The translations under genes were made by a program, and so were the position numbers. From NCBI RefSeq assembly GCF_030272615.1, contig NC_081414.1, positions 52,012,636 through 52,076,635 of the forward strand: a DNA stretch of 64,000 bases. Direction: 5' to 3'. This document shows positions 1 to 11,055 of the stretch, piece by piece; the first letter of the stretch is position 1; each line of letters begins with the position of its first letter. The notes beneath the pieces are model-generated. The model saw only the letters and a program-made list of their open reading frames with translations, was not told the origin of the DNA and did not search any database. The DNA is from Cryptomeria japonica. Lineage: Eukaryota; Streptophyta; Pinopsida; Cupressales; Cupressaceae.

Positions 1-299
1 CCCAAGGATTGTTTGCCATTTCTCGAGTAGTATTCAAAGGGGTAAGGTTTATAACAATTGGAGGTACAACACCGTGTAAAGTTAAGGCTTGACAAATAGG
101 TGAAGTGGTTTCTCTTGGTGGAGATATGGGTCTACTTCAAGCCCTTCTAGGTGTAGCATGAGAGACAAAATTGAGGTCTAAGAGTTCCTGGAAGGTGTGA
201 TCAATAATTCCCTCCCTCTAGTGTGACCGGGTATAAGGCTTAGACTCCAGTGTGAAAAGCGATTAGGGTAACAAGCATCTGGGATTCTGTGGTTGATTA

Positions 300-539
300 T
301 CAGGGATTTTTAATAAAGAAGACTCTAGGAACAATCACCCTCTCAAAAACTAACATAGGATGATCTTCTTGCCTTTCTACTTCATCGAGGAATGCACTTA
401 TTCTATCGTATTCAGCTCGACTCCTTCTATGTCTCCAAGCTAGAGTATCCAACTCAGAGGTAATGTTACTTTGCTCTTCTTGCACCCAATTTAGATTTGG
501 TTGTAAAATAGGTAAGAACCCTTTGTGAGGCAGCACCAT
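300..539 (-). CDS. short hypothetical ORF downstream of a primer-site-like motif
   Basis: A 79-codon ATG frame on the minus strand. The product is charged (Glu, Arg, Asp rich in the middle) with no motif I recognise and no membrane segment. It starts about 60 nt downstream of the primer-binding-site-like motif at 601-619, so it could be the first small frame in the leader of a minus-strand LTR retrotransposon whose body runs off the left edge. It could equally be a chance frame. The flanking 1-299 shows no other coding signal. Confidence 0.2.
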   Translation of the reverse strand: MVLPHKGFLPILQPNLNWVQEEQSNITSELDTLAWRHRRSRAEYDRISAFLDEVERQEDHPMLVFERVIVPRVFFIKNP

Positions 540-600
540 TTACAAATAATAAAGCATTACCATAAAGATGACTGTTCTTAAAACCAATTATCTCATTCGT

Positions 601-619
601 TCCCCAGCAAAATCGCCAA
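601..619 (-). promoter_or_regulatory. possible retrotransposon primer-binding site
   Basis: Read on the minus strand the motif is TGGCGATTTTGCTGGGGAA. It begins with TGG, the complement of a tRNA CCA end, and resembles the TGGCGACTCC-type sites of plant TAT/Ogre Gypsy elements. If real, a 5' LTR ends just above position 619 and the element body extends leftward out of the window. No matching second LTR is visible, so this stays tentative. Confidence 0.3.
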
Positions 620-1492
620 AAAATTTATTAGTAAGAAGATTTGTCTATCATAATTTATTCAACTTTTATACTCTTTAGCCCAAGAAATGAAATACAAATT
701 TCACCATATAGTTGGAAAATCATCATATTGATTAACCTTTGAATTAAGGTACAACTCCCTTTAGTAGATATTCAATCAACTCCAAATTACATACAACCAA
801 TATTATACTTTTCACCAAAAAGGACAAAAAGGTAATTGTATTCACCAGTCAATAACAAATGAACACAAACATTGATTCATATATAATTCTTTGTGTAAAG
901 ACGAAATACTTCACATGTACGCTAAAACAAAATGAAAAAAACCTTAAAAGATAAATCTCACTGATATCTTCCACACATATAGAAAGCTATGATAGATTCT
1001 TTCTTGAAATAGATTCTCACAGAAATCACATTTCAAACACCAAACACATAGATTTAAAGCCAAAGATAAACTGTCATCTGATTTTTCATTCATAAATGAT
1101 CATCAACTTCCAACACAAACATAAATTATTTAGCCAAAATTAAAAAAAAGAATAGTTTTTCCAAAAACTTAACGGACCCGCATAAAGTCATTACAAACTT
1201 ATAAATAGGTCTCCCAAGCAATAGTTCAAATTAAAGCTAAAATGAACTCGAAATGAGTTAATCAGAAACTATCCTAACTGCATAACTGAAAAGAAAAAGA
1301 AAGCTAGACACGCTGGCATACAACTGCTAGCAGTTCTAGTCATGTGGTCGATTTTATTTCAGTCAAATTGCCCGGATTGCTATTTTGTGTGGACACCACA
1401 ACCACTTTCACTGCACTCCACTCCCGATGAACCCTCAAGAATTCCTAGATTACCGCTACATGTGGTAGGCTAATATGAATTACCCTTTGCTT
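620..1492. other. gene-free stretch, possibly LTR-like
   Basis: AT-rich sequence with no convincing reading frame on either strand. If the motif at 601-619 is a true primer site, part of this stretch would be a 5' LTR on the minus strand, but I find no second copy in the window and no clear upper boundary. Confidence 0.25.
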
Positions 1493-4400
1493 CTAGAGTT
1501 CCTTCTTTCTTTTCACTAGCTGCACTTTATCTATGTGGGAGTCCAAGTGATCTAGACATACTATAAGCATCGACTCCACTTTGGCAATCTTAGTAAAATC
1601 TTCCACGACTAAGGACTTTTCCACCTTAATCTGTTTAATGTGACTACTGAATAGATTGACCATTTCTGTTGTATCTTCCAAAGTTTGACCATCCTCTTTA
1701 AGCAATTGAACATCTACACAACGCAAATCCTTTTGCATGGTTGTTCTCAAGGTTGTTAGTTCACCTCGCAGACTGACAGACTCACTATGACCTTGCTCAA
1801 TGATTTGGTTACGCCACTCTATACTTTCTTTGCAAGTAAACATTATATCTTCATCTAATCCTATCACTTGTCTTTCAGCAAGGAAATTTATCAAGCCATA
1901 ACGCTAAATATCACTCATTTGCCTTGAAATCACTGCCCATTTATTCTTTTCGTTCTACCATGTGATTAAGTTTGTGTCCAATTCCTTGATAACATCATTG
2001 GCATTTTAAAAAATTTGAACTAAATCCGATATATAATTAGTTCCTTGATGTACAATCGATGTAAGCCACTTAGAGAAAATCTCTGCGATCATCTTGTTCC
2101 TTTGAACTTCATCCAAGAACTTCTGATTATTAGGAGATTTTAGATTAAAGGGAACAGAGCTTTAGGACATTGGAAACAGACTACTCTGTAGAGCAAGGAT
2201 GTATTGATCAATTTGCATTAAACTCTATTTCAACAGTGCTTTATCCTTTTCATCCTTCCAACTGCAGGAGATAATCCTTTTGGTTGAAGTTTCTAAATGC
2301 TTCACATCAACCTCTCTAGTTCCTACCCCCAAATCAACTCACTCAATAGTATAATCAGCCTCTGAGGTAGTGGCAACATCCTTATCAGATGTAGGCTAGC
2401 AATATCTACGGTCCAATGTTTTGTGCCTTCATCAAAACTGATTGTGGTTTCCACTTTTAACTGCTAGGCTTCATGGCTCTAACTAGACATTTACTCATGA
2501 CATCTACCATTGACATAGAAATAGGCACAACATTCCTCTTCTTGGTAATCTAATCACTCAACCATTTAGGAGCCACAGTTAGATCCTTGGATTGCATGAG
2601 CGGAAGCCCTCCTGAAGTCAGCAACATAGCATTATCTATTTTAGACAGAACATCAAGCACCTGTGAATCCTAGACATTAGCATCAACATCGGCTACAAAC
2701 TTGTTAGCATCAGAAATAGGGGTTGTCATATTGCCTTGTACTTCCTCAGCGTCTAGATCAAGAATGAGATGAGCGGTAGGTGGCTGAAAATTCTTCTTGT
2801 ATCTTGATCTAGTAACTCGGCCACCGATGGAATGTGCAACTTCTAAGTCAATTTTTTCCTCTTTAATCTTAGCTTGCTTCTTTCCTACAACATAAATAGG
2901 AATATTAGTTAAAACAGTGGTTTTGCTTACAATCTCCTTTTTCCCACCCTTATTTCTTGAACTGGTTGCCTTTCCCAGATGAAATCTGTAGTTCCTTAGC
3001 CAATTCTCTATTCTACGAATTATACTGAAGGTGTGTGCCTGTACATTATCCTCCATCTTTCTACTCCAATCAACCTCTTGAAGAGGTTCATTGTGTACCT
3101 GTTTCATGAATTTTGAATCTAGTACCTCTTCGTTATCAACAGTCACACCAAAGGTATCCATTTGCAACTTCATGTCGAGAATTTGCTTCAGAGTCAACCT
3201 AGACCAATTTCTTTTCCTTACTTCAAATTCATCAGAGCAGTCTTCCCAGTAATCTTCTCACTATGGCACATGTTGATCAGGAATTGTCATTTTCACATAA
3301 TGGGCAAGAAAACCTTTGTTGTCAAAACTATCTCTCTTCACAAAAAATTTCAAATGAAACCTTTGAAATTCCAATTCAAGATTCAGTGCAACAGAAATAG
3401 ACTTGCAACTGTAATGTCCGAAATCAATAGGAAAAAATCCACTTGTGCCACAATCTTCACCAAATTCCTTTATAACATAGGCTAACTGCCTGGAAACTTC
3501 TATCAAAACACATCAATCTGAAACATATCTAGGTAACCTAAAGGGTTCACCTTTAAAGCCTCCAACCCTTATATAAGTGAATTGATTAAACTGAATAAAG
3601 AAGTTGCCATAGTTGTCAATTAGTTCAACAACTTCAACTGACATTCTCCTATGCAAATTATCTTGTAACTCAAAGGTTAACCTCCCAGAAAATATATCAT
3701 TCCAGCGAAGGTAATTGTCAACATGTCCTTTTTGGGTCAAATGGGGGTGGTATTCATAGATTTTTATACCCTAAACCCATTTTGTATGGAACAGTCCAGG
3801 CCACTCCCTCACATAGGATAACATGTAGAACAGATATGAAGACATAAAAATTTGAAACCCTAGCATGATTGCTCAAACCCTCATGCAACCTTTCTGCAAT
3901 TATTGTGCCCCAATCAATGAACCATTTTTTGTCGAGAGTGACTTGGATGAAGAAATACATTCAGTCCTCCCAATAAAAGGAGTTTGAATTTCCCCTAATT
4001 CTGCTCAACATTATTACCAAATCCTTGATTTCAGGAATCAAATGCTCTCGGGTTAATGGCCTTGGCAGCCTTGAGCCACCCTTTTGATACTTCAGAAGCC
4101 AATTTTGTGCAATAATGGTTCTGTAATACTGCTTCTTCTCGGAATAAATCCCATAAGACTTTCCAATAGTCCAATCCTCATAGGGTTCCCGATGTGGGAT
4201 ACCCATGGCTGCCATTGTTGTCTCTCTATCAATAGACAATAGAATTTCACCATTATTCCTCCTAATGCACTTGTTAACATTGACATAGTGATTCATGCAC
4301 TCTAAAACCAACTCAGGACAAGGGGTGGCTGTGGGAAATGTCGCCACTTCCAATAAACCACTTTGTGCAATATCTTTCAACAAAGAATCAGTAGTTGGGT

Positions 4401-4659
4401 TCCTCACTCTTTTTAAGAAAACATCTAAATCTAATTGAACTAGATCCGTATCAGCTAACTCTAGTAAGGAACTCACAAGAGAAGGAGAGCTTGCTAATTT
4501 AGGCAAAGTCGGCCTCATGCTTAACCCATAATCTTTTCCCAATCAACTCAGAGAAAGCAGAAAACAGGTAAAACAGAAACAAGCAACTAAACAATATACC
4601 TAGATCTTTTAAGAACTGTAGCAATTAGGAAAGTCATTGAACATACCGTCCTCTGCCAT
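1493..4659 (-). pseudogene. decayed long ORF of unknown family with coiled-coil-like tail
   Basis: A once continuous minus-strand frame is visible from 4542 down to about 1493. The best-preserved part (4542-3961) is 193 codons and runs through a TGA at 3961-3963 straight into the next piece (3960-3754). A frameshift lies between 3754 and 3740; 3740 to 2670 is then one frame with stops. Below 2670 the same frame continues past TAG codons that look like former CAG. The lower part (1894-1493) is charged and Lys/Glu-rich, as in a coiled coil. A possible first exon lies at 4659-4647: ATG plus four codons, then a GTATGT donor; joining to an AG at about 4530 restores frame. I do not recognise the family. 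Long plant-specific accessory ORFs of retroelements are an alternative to a host pseudogene. Confidence 0.45.
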
Positions 4660-5395
4660 CAGCAAAACCCCTGTCGTAGTCTATTTTTCTTTCACTCCAA
4701 AAAAATTCCTTAAAAATTTTGTTTCACAAATGACAATCTCGACAAGACAACTACTCAATTTAAAATAGCCAAGAAAATCTTACCCATGATTACCATAAGT
4801 TTTTATCATTACTCTTCACTCGTGCAACATTACTCTAAAATGATCGCAAATGATCATGCATTTAATAACTAGTCACTTCATATCTGAAAACATGGATTCC
4901 CATGCCATACTTTCTATAAATGACAACTTTTAAATCATTAAGAAAGAATATTCCCTTTTCCTACCGCCATTAGCCATTCCTTAAAATCTGCAGCGCCACC
5001 TTATGAATAGTCATACGATTTCCAAGAAATCAAACATAGAACTTTGAACCTTGAAGAACAACAGCAACGCAAAAACATATACATGACAAATATTGAACTT
5101 TGAACCTTGAACTCCAAAGGTTCAAGTTCAAGGTTCAAACAATGCTAAACACCGACAAACACTGAAAAAGACTTATAAAGCCGTGTGAGGAAATAAACTT
5201 TAACATGACACTCATTGAACTTTGAACCTTGAACCCAAAAGGTTCAAGTTCAAGGTTCAAGTTCAGCACAATGAAACTTAAAAGAAGACTACGAAGACTG
5301 AATTGCATAGAAAATTCGAGAAACACAACCCGACCAAAGGACCAGTGAGGGACATGACTCAATAAGGTGATATAAAAAATGGTTTTTTATATGTA
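4660..5395. other. non-coding stretch containing hairpin repeats
   Basis: AT-rich, no supported gene. It holds the GAACTTTGAACCTTGAAC repeat pair described separately (5094-5262) and ends where LINE coding similarity begins. Confidence 0.4.
5094..5262. repeat. duplicated palindromic repeat (TTGAACTTTGAACCTTGAAC)
   Basis: Two copies about 122 bp apart (5094-5138 and 5215-5262), both preceded by ACATGACA. Each reads TTGAACTTTGAACCTTGAAC, a short spacer, then its near-complement GGTTCAAGTTCAAGGTTCAA, so each can fold into a hairpin with a stem of roughly 18 bp. A half copy (GAACTTTGAACCTTGAA) lies at about 5039-5055. Confidence 0.7.
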
Positions 5396-8148
5396 CCGCC
5401 AACACTAATCAAGCTCATTCCCAAAGAAGGGGATAGGTCTCTCATCAAAAATTGGAGACCTATCACTCTTTTAAATGTTTCACACAAAATTATAGCCAAG
5501 GCTTTATCTTAAAGGCTGGAAGATATTCTTCCTAAGGTGGTTAATCAAACTTAGATAGGGCTTGTGAAGAGAAGATATATCTTAGATAATTTGTTGACTT
5601 GTTGGGAAGCACTGCACTGGGTGAAGGAGTCAAAACAATGTGCCTCAATGTTGCTGATAGACTTTGAAAAAAGGCTATGATAGGATAGAGTGAAATTTTG
5701 TTCTTACGATGTTGGACAGTTTGGGCTTTCCCTCCCTTTTCTTCCAGATGGTAATGACTTTGATGAAATATGCCAATGTGTATGTTGAGTTTAATGGATG
5801 TAAGTCTAAGAAGATCCACTTATCTAGATCCATAAGACAGGGGTGCCCCCTTTCTTCTTCCTTATTCATCATTGTTGTAGATGTTATGTACTATCTTTTG
5901 AGAGATGAGACCCTTTCACCTTGGGTAAGTGGTGTTTCATTGCCCAATTAGCAAAACCTTCTAAACATCCAGTTTGCAGATGACACGACATTGCTCTTGA
6001 AACTAGAGGAAGATAATTTGAAGGGACTGTTTAGGAAATTGGATATTTTTTGTGATGCTTCAAGTAGTAAAGTGTCATTGCCCAAATCTATTCTACTAGG
6101 CTGGGACAACTCCCCCCTCATTGGCTCAATAATTTACCCTAAAATGGGGGGGCTTGATCATATGGTGAGATACCTAGGGATTCCTTTCTCTATTTCTCCC
6201 GACCTTAAGGAAATGTGGTTTTGGATTAAATACAAGATAGATAGGAATCTGATAAAATGGAACAAACATTACATTTCTTTAGCTGGTAGAACTGAGGTGT
6301 GCCAAAAAATTCCTTCATCATAATATTTACTTTGCCTCTTCTTGGTTGTTCTCAAACTGGTAGTTTAACCATATCTAGAAGTGGATTAGGGACTTCCTTT
6401 GGTCTGATGGCAAAGGTTCAAGGAAGAAACATGCAGTTAAGTGGGACTAGTGCATTAAGAGTAAACATAATGGAGGGCTTGGTTTGAAGGACTTGAGGTT
6501 ACAAGGTATCTGTTTGGTATCTAAGTGGATCTTTAAAGCTCTAGTTGGAGACAAGCCTTGGAAAATCCTCATCAGACATAACATTTCCTCATTTGTCCCT
6601 AAACATAGCTCAGGTTGGAAAGGGCTTCCAATGGGAGATATTCTAGTAGGTGGCTTCCCTATTGAACTGGAAAGATCTATAGTCTTCAAATCCCTTTGGA
6701 AAGCTTGGGACTGTGTTAGACATTTTGTCGCCAACAACTCCATTTATAAAAGTAGCACTGAGCTTTGGGGGGATAGGTCTATATGGTGGAACCTGCATCA
6801 TAATGGCAAGCCTCTAGTACTTATTCAAGGTTGCTTTGCTAAGAGTTGGTCTATCGAGGGCATCAAGAGACTATGTGAAATCATACATAATGGTCAATTA
6901 CTAGAATATAATGCATTATGCTCCAAATTTAATAATCCCCTCACACAGTGGAGGACCTACACGGGTCTCAGGGAGGCTTGTATCTTTTTTTCTCTACCTA
7001 AGACCTGTACTATGGATAGCAACTCCTTTACTCAATTCAAGTGGACAGATGCCTCACTTCTCCACTCCTCAAAGGCTAAACTCATTTACTATTAGTTGGT
7101 TGATGGATAAGACATCATGCTATATTTTAATCAATTTTGTGGATTTTGATACTAATTACTAGCATAAAAGTTTTACTAGGTTGTGGTATCGACTAGTGGA
7201 AACTAAAGAAAATATGTTATTTATGGAGGTTATTGTTGTGTAAAATTTTGATCCATAGGGCAGATGGGGATTTCAACCTCTGCTTCCTGTGTAGGCTACC
7301 AGAAACTATGAAACATATCTTTCTTGAATGTCTATTTGCTAAAGAGATCTAGAGATTGTTTGGGGTAGAAGTGGATGGAAATATTAGTGGTTGGAAGATT
7401 ATCGTTGGTTTTGTCTTTAACTTTAGAAGTATTGCTAACTTATTTTGGTCTATCCTCTCTTTGGAAGTGCTTTGGCTTATATGGAAATATAGGAATAATA
7501 ATTTTTTTGGTGGCAGTTCTAGAGAGCTTATTGGGTCTCTTAGGAGACTCATATTCTATGATATTTCTTGGCAAGTCACTATTAATCTGAGATTAGAAAA
7601 AGAAAAGTTAAAAATATTTTTACAAGATGGTCAAGTGAGAGCCTACATTCAGGATATTTCACATGGATATACTTGGATGAGGTCTTCAGAGGAGAGAACT
7701 CAGTTTGAAGTTGGGTTAAGCAACTTCATGGCAGAATTGGAGAAGCAAGCTAAACAAAGTGGCAAAGCTCGTGATGGTGCAATCCCTGATGAAAGAGTTG
7801 AGAAAATAGATCCAATACCATGTGCAGGACCAATAGCAATACCAAAGATCCCTATGGCAAAGGAAGTATTCCTGTCAGCCAATTGGGACAAGGAACAAAT
7901 TTGGTTGGACGGCTCCAGAGGATGGGTAGCCTGGTTCCCTCTCTGTGGATAAATGTGACAGTGCATTTGACTCCTATCTTTTTTTTTTGCATTGTCCATA
8001 ATAATATGTAAATGTGGTACATTTGTACTTGGTCTGCAGACTCAGGGCATTTTTAGGATATTGTCTATGATGTAACCTATTTGGTAACACTGATACTTAC
8101 ATCTGGGACACTATATTTTTCCTTAATTATACTTAATAGAAAAAAAAT
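5396..8148 (+). mobile_element. LINE (L1-type) remnant, 5' truncated
   Basis: A non-LTR retrotransposon fragment. Similarity starts inside the reverse transcriptase, so endonuclease and ORF1 are absent. It ends in a short A run at 8140-8147. The sequence after the A run (TACCTTCAA) resembles that before the 5' end (TACCGCCAA), a possible diverged target-site duplication. The element is broken by stops and frameshifts and cannot be active. Confidence 0.8.
5402..7950 (+). pseudogene. LINE ORF2 remnant: reverse transcriptase and zinc-finger domain
   Basis: In order: LIPKEGD and NWRPITLLN at 5414-5480 (RT fingers, the LIPK/RPI motif of plant L1 elements); a DFEK-like catalytic block near 5660 that is damaged; RQGCPLSSSLF at 5836-5870; FADDT, the catalytic pair of Asp residues, near 5973-5987; then RYLGIPF at about 6168-6190 and the LAGR motif near 6280. 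Frames change at about 5950, 6300 and 6480. A Cys/His stretch at 7255-7350 (FNLCFLCRLPETMKHIFLECLF) matches the zf-RVT domain that follows RT in plant LINEs. The last part to 7950 is unassigned C-terminal sequence. At least four frameshifts and several stops make this a pseudogene. Confidence 0.8.
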
Positions 8149-8255
8149 ACCTTCAATTTTTAAATAAATTAAATATATTTTTTTTATAATTTTAGATTTT
8201 TACAATTTATAATAATAAAAAATAAAAAATGTATATGTATATATATATATATTTG
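8149..8255. repeat. AT-rich junction between two tail-to-tail LINEs
   Basis: A/T-only stretches with T runs and a (TA)n run near 8235-8251. On the right side the T-rich part would be the poly(A) tail of the minus-strand LINE; on the left it abuts the poly(A) of the plus-strand LINE. Confidence 0.5.
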
Positions 8256-9487
8256 AGAAAAGTGGCTAATCCATTGAATTTTATTAATTTTTAAAAGTAT
8301 TTACAAGAAACCTAGTTCAACAGAGCATACCGGCAGGAAAGAACCATGAAGAAAACCTCCGGTTGTAGCTCTAATTCAAAAAAAAAAAGGAAAAAAACCA
8401 CCCAATTACATCAGTTGGATAAAACCTATCCAATGTGATGGACCAACACCCAATCCAGACCAAACCAAAAAAAGAGGTTGATATATAATGTTTGACAATG
8501 GTATAAAACACCATATTATAATAATCCCATAGACACTAAAAATATCATGACCCAGAAAACCCTGCACTTGTACATTCATGAGGAGGCACATTACTGCTTG
8601 AGAAAGGAGGAGACATTTGCAAAGGTTCACCCACCTTAAGAGATCAAGATATAGTCACCTGAATCTCCAAAAGTGAGAGAATACCAATGAATACGTCAAG
8701 AGAAGCCGCTAAATAAGGAGGAGAAACATGGTCGATCAATCTCTCAAATTGTAGAATTGAATCATCATAACAATCACCAATTAGTCCACACCTGGCTACA
8801 AAAAAAATTCTCCATTCCATCCATTAGCAAGAAGCTCAATATGAGGCATAAAACCACCAAAAGGGAGCATACCATAATCAAAATTGTAATAAGACAAAAC
8901 ATAATCCTCATCACTAGCAAAATAAAATGATGAGACCAAGAAGGTATCAGCTAAAGCCCGCAGAAATAATTAATCCACATAATCCATAGCGATACGACCA
9001 ACCCAAGAGAAGCTAAAGTAGGGTGCCCTAACTTCAATTAAACTCCAATGAAGTATGATGACAAGACAAGAGGGTTGTATGTCTAACACATTCTTACATT
9101 TAATCATTTTAGAATAACCATCCCAAGATAGCCGAGTACGGGAAAAAGAAAATGAAAGCCTCTAGAATAAATGATGACTAATCCATCCAAAAAGAGAAAT
9201 AAATACCATGCATAGAGTAATCATTATAGTATCCATCCAAAATGAAGAAATCCCACACATCAAAAAACATGGGAGGCACCACCCCCAAGATTGCACATTT
9301 GAATGCCTTATATCATAAAAGTGCAAACACATACTCATGCTTAGCATGACGTATGTGAAGAGCACCATCCCAAATGCAAGACAACCCAATATACCACCTT
9401 AGAGGGGTGCCAACCAAAATTTTAATTATAAATTACCCTCAAACAAGATGCCAGAATAACAGAGGGGGATACCTCCAAATAATCTGA

Positions 9488-11045
9488 CTAGACATCAATT
9501 GCAATGTTGGCAAGGAAATCAACAATAGCATTAATCTCTCTATAATAATGAAAAATAGTGTACGAGTTAAAAAGTTGTAATTGTTCAAGAATATGATCTA
9601 AGAGGTATTGCAAATGCCTTGAGGAGAACTTCTTGTTAGCAACAACATGGAAAGTTATCATAGAGTCCCCTTCAATGATGATATCCCTTATATCTAGGGA
9701 CAAAACTAGATCCAACCGAAAAGATAAAGCACTAAATTCAGCTACATTATTAGACCCAATGCCAAAAAACATACAAGTAACCTTAATGATGTTCTATTTG
9801 TGGTCAACAATAATTGCACCAATCCCAGATTTCCCAAGATTACCTTTAGAAGCACCATCATAGTGAAGTTTAAATTTACAAAGGGGGGGAGGAATCCATT
9901 TAGAATTATTTCTTTTAATAACAGAGAACAATCCCATACACACTGATCCATGAGAGGGGATAACATGGGGGGCCTACCAATTCCTAGTCACCCTATTATC
10001 CCAATGGGATAAGGAACGAAGATTATCCAGATTATTATAAATGAAAGAGAGTGCAACTTCAGATATAGAAGATTCAATTTTACCCAGTGCAACTTCAGAT
10101 ATAGAAGATTCAATTTTACCCAGTGCAACTTCAGATATAGAAGATTCAATTTTACCCAATACATCTTCCAGATTGAAAGAAACCTTCTTGAAGATTCTAT
10201 TATTTCTCTCAAGCCAAATATTCCAAATAATAATAGAAGGAGCTACCACACAAAGAGATGCATAAAATGAGGAAGAGAATAGTAATGGCCAAGACATGAA
10301 TTGGGATAGAAGATTAGGCCAGAGAATAGAACACCAACCAAGCTTGTTGAAAAGCCAATACCAACACTTCGAGGCAAAGGAACAATGAACAAATAAATGA
10401 TCCAAAGATTCCATAAAGAAACCACAAAATACACAAGGAAAGACAACTATAATACCCAATCTATTAAGCCTCATCCTAGTAAGAACTCTATCTTGGACTA
10501 CAAGCCATGCGAAAGCTCTAGCTTTTGGGAGAATAGTTGAATACCAAAAAATATTTTAAGGCCATAAAGAAAACAAAGACGGGGGGATAAAGACAAATAA
10601 CCATTTTTGACTGTGTAAGATCCTGACACATTTTTGGTCCAAATTAACTCATCATCACAATCTGTAAAAACAATTTGTCCAACCTTAAGCTCATTAACAA
10701 AGGCCTCTTTAAGATCTTGATCCACTAAAAAGGAATCAATGGATTTCCATTGTGCCACTGGGAAGGGGCCCGTTCTATCAATAAGAAAGTAATTTACCAC
10801 AAATATGCCCCATCGAGATTTAAGGATGTCTATTAATGAAGACCGATCATGAATACTAATCATAGATGCATAGCCATTCAAAACCTCATCCCAAAACCTT
10901 GCCTTTCTCCCACTATGAACTACCCATGATAGTTGGGGAAGAATGACGGACGGACAACTAGCCATAAAATTCCAAATCACAAAACCTTTAGGCAGTGAGG
11001 ATGTAGTAAAAATTATCTCCCTAGGACCACCCCCTAGATATTTAT
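9488..11045 (-). pseudogene. LINE ORF2 3' half: zf-RVT and RNase H domains
   Basis: The frame 10980-10498 is the region between RT thumb and zinc finger (ARFWDEVLNG, then WTKNVSGSYTVKNGYLSL). The frame 10474-9974 begins with the zinc-finger block CVFCGFFMESLDHLFVHC. RNase H follows across a frame change: DGASKGN near 9865, EFSAL near 9738, EGDS near 9665 and the final D in NAIVDFLAN near 9510, so the acidic catalytic residues of the RVT_3 RNase H family are all recognisable. A stop (TAG) sits between the first and second acidic motifs at about 9795. RNase H downstream of RT is typical of plant L1 elements. An in-frame 36-bp triplication lies between the two domains. Confidence 0.8.
10051..10158 (-). 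repeat. 36-bp tandem repeat, three copies, inside LINE ORF2
   Basis: Units at 10051-10086, 10087-10122 and 10123-10158, essentially identical. On the minus strand each encodes the 12 residues GKIESSISEVAL. Because 36 is a multiple of three the frame is kept. Near identity within an otherwise decayed element points to a recent local duplication. Confidence 0.95.
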
Positions 11046-11055
11046 TAGATATAAG

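Larger units (their letters stand above)
8256..11055 (-). mobile_element. LINE (L1-type) remnant, interrupted by Gypsy G0
   Basis: The minus strand carries the 3' half of a second plant L1-type LINE: linker after RT, zf-RVT domain and RNase H, then a decayed C-terminal region down to about 8256. LINE coding similarity stops at the 5' end of the G0 LTR (11056), so the 5' half was probably separated by that insertion and lies beyond the window rather than being truncated. Confidence 0.75.
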
